DNA from: Chaetorhynchus papuensis
Lineage: Eukaryota > Chordata > Aves > Passeriformes > Rhipiduridae
DNA length: 64,000 bases
Direction of reading: 5' to 3'
NCBI GenBank assembly: GCA_013396525.1
Contig: VWYX01000919.1
Location: forward strand, 5,990 to 69,989
A model generated the notes under the pieces. The model ran no database searches, had not been told where the DNA came from, and was given only the letters and a program-made list of their open reading frames with translations. Shown here piece by piece: positions 63,401 through 64,000 of this stretch. Both the position numbers and the translations under genes were made by a program. The stretch's first letter is position 1, and each line of letters starts with the position of its first letter.

Positions 63401-64000
63401 CTGCTCCAATTCATCCTTGTCAAAGAGATGGCTGGAGCTGACCCAAGGCAGAGGGTGCAGAGGGCTCCAGGAAGCTGAGACCCTTCCTTTGGCAGCTGCT
63501 GAATAGGGTAAAACTGTGAGACTTTGTTCCCTTGTAGCTGCTTCCTGTGCACTCCCTGCCCAAACCTCTTCCTCCTCAGCCCTCTGAGACCCCCTGTCTG
63601 TTCCCTGTCAAGGTACTGATGGTACAGTAAACGTGCTTGGTTTAGTGGCAGATGCTGAGAAGTGAGGTAATAAAAATTACTTTCACTCGTTTTCATAACT
63701 CTTTTGAGCTGAATGTTGATCTAAGGTGAGGTGAAAGTTGTTTCAGGAATGTTTTTTTAAATTGAATGTTCATCCAGAGGTGTCAACAGGACATTTGTGG
63801 GTGTTGGAAAGTCATGAGCTCAGGTGCTGTCTTAAATTCTATTTTCTCTGCAGAATACTTCAGTCTGATGTCTAGGTGTTGAAAAAAAGTGTAAGGCAAA
63901 AGTTGGATTTTGGCACACCCATGCGAGTCATGCATCCTTGGGGACTGACTGTAAACCTATGGCTTGTCATCTGCCAGGCAAGGAAATGTCTGTGTTGAGC
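60297..64000 (+). other. WTIP: WTIP intron 1 (incomplete)
   Basis: Follows the exon 1 donor. I searched for LIM signatures (CxxC..HxxC spacing, GICIKC, CSVCGHLI) and saw none, so the next coding exon is outside the window. GC content falls after about 61,500. No repeat family was recognised, and the short ORFs have no supported product. Confidence 0.6.

Overview
This window is vertebrate nuclear DNA, almost certainly from a bird. The evidence is spliced genes with GT-AG introns, two CR1 LINE tails of the avian type, LTR-like repeats of the kind common in songbird genomes, GC-rich CpG-island promoters, and a carboxylesterase that closely matches my recollection of duck thioesterase B. All five genes lie on the + strand. 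One assembly gap (508 N) sits inside a minisatellite.

Region 1 (1-23,800) holds two tandem carboxylesterase (CES)-family genes. Gene A (CDS 203-9481, 13 exons, about 557 aa) keeps the Ser-Glu-His triad but has unusual residues at the oxyanion hole (HGGN) and nucleophile elbow (GISAGS). Gene B (14,027-23,257, 13-14 exons, 556 or 574 aa) has canonical HGGG and GESAGG motifs and an HTDL tail, and resembles the avian medium-chain fatty acyl-CoA hydrolase (thioesterase B). The two genes share nearly identical exon sizes and phases, so they are tandem duplicates. Gene B has a TATA box, and its first intron contains a 23-bp minisatellite.

Region 2 (25,300-31,760) has an LTR-like element directly upstream of the CpG-island promoter of PDCD2L (7 exons, 392 aa). 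PDCD2L carries an in-frame 48-bp tandem duplication.

Region 3 (33,118-50,140) is UBA2, the catalytic-cysteine subunit of the SUMO-activating enzyme (17 exons, 674 aa). Its last exon contains an internal 47-codon duplication of the SUMO-interaction-like/NLS tail, followed by an altered C-terminus.

Region 4 (50,140-64,000) is a long gene-free stretch and then the CpG island and first coding exon of WTIP, an Ajuba-family LIM protein. Its LIM exons lie beyond the window. The order PDCD2L-UBA2-WTIP, all in one direction, is the same as I recall from human 19q13. The upstream esterases are not part of that human block (human CES genes are on chromosome 16), so the boundary near 24-25 kb is a synteny junction.

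I found no RNA gene, CRISPR array or prokaryotic-type system. No wholly new system is evident. The most noteworthy observations are the UBA2 tail duplication, the active-site changes in esterase A, and the optional exon in esterase B.
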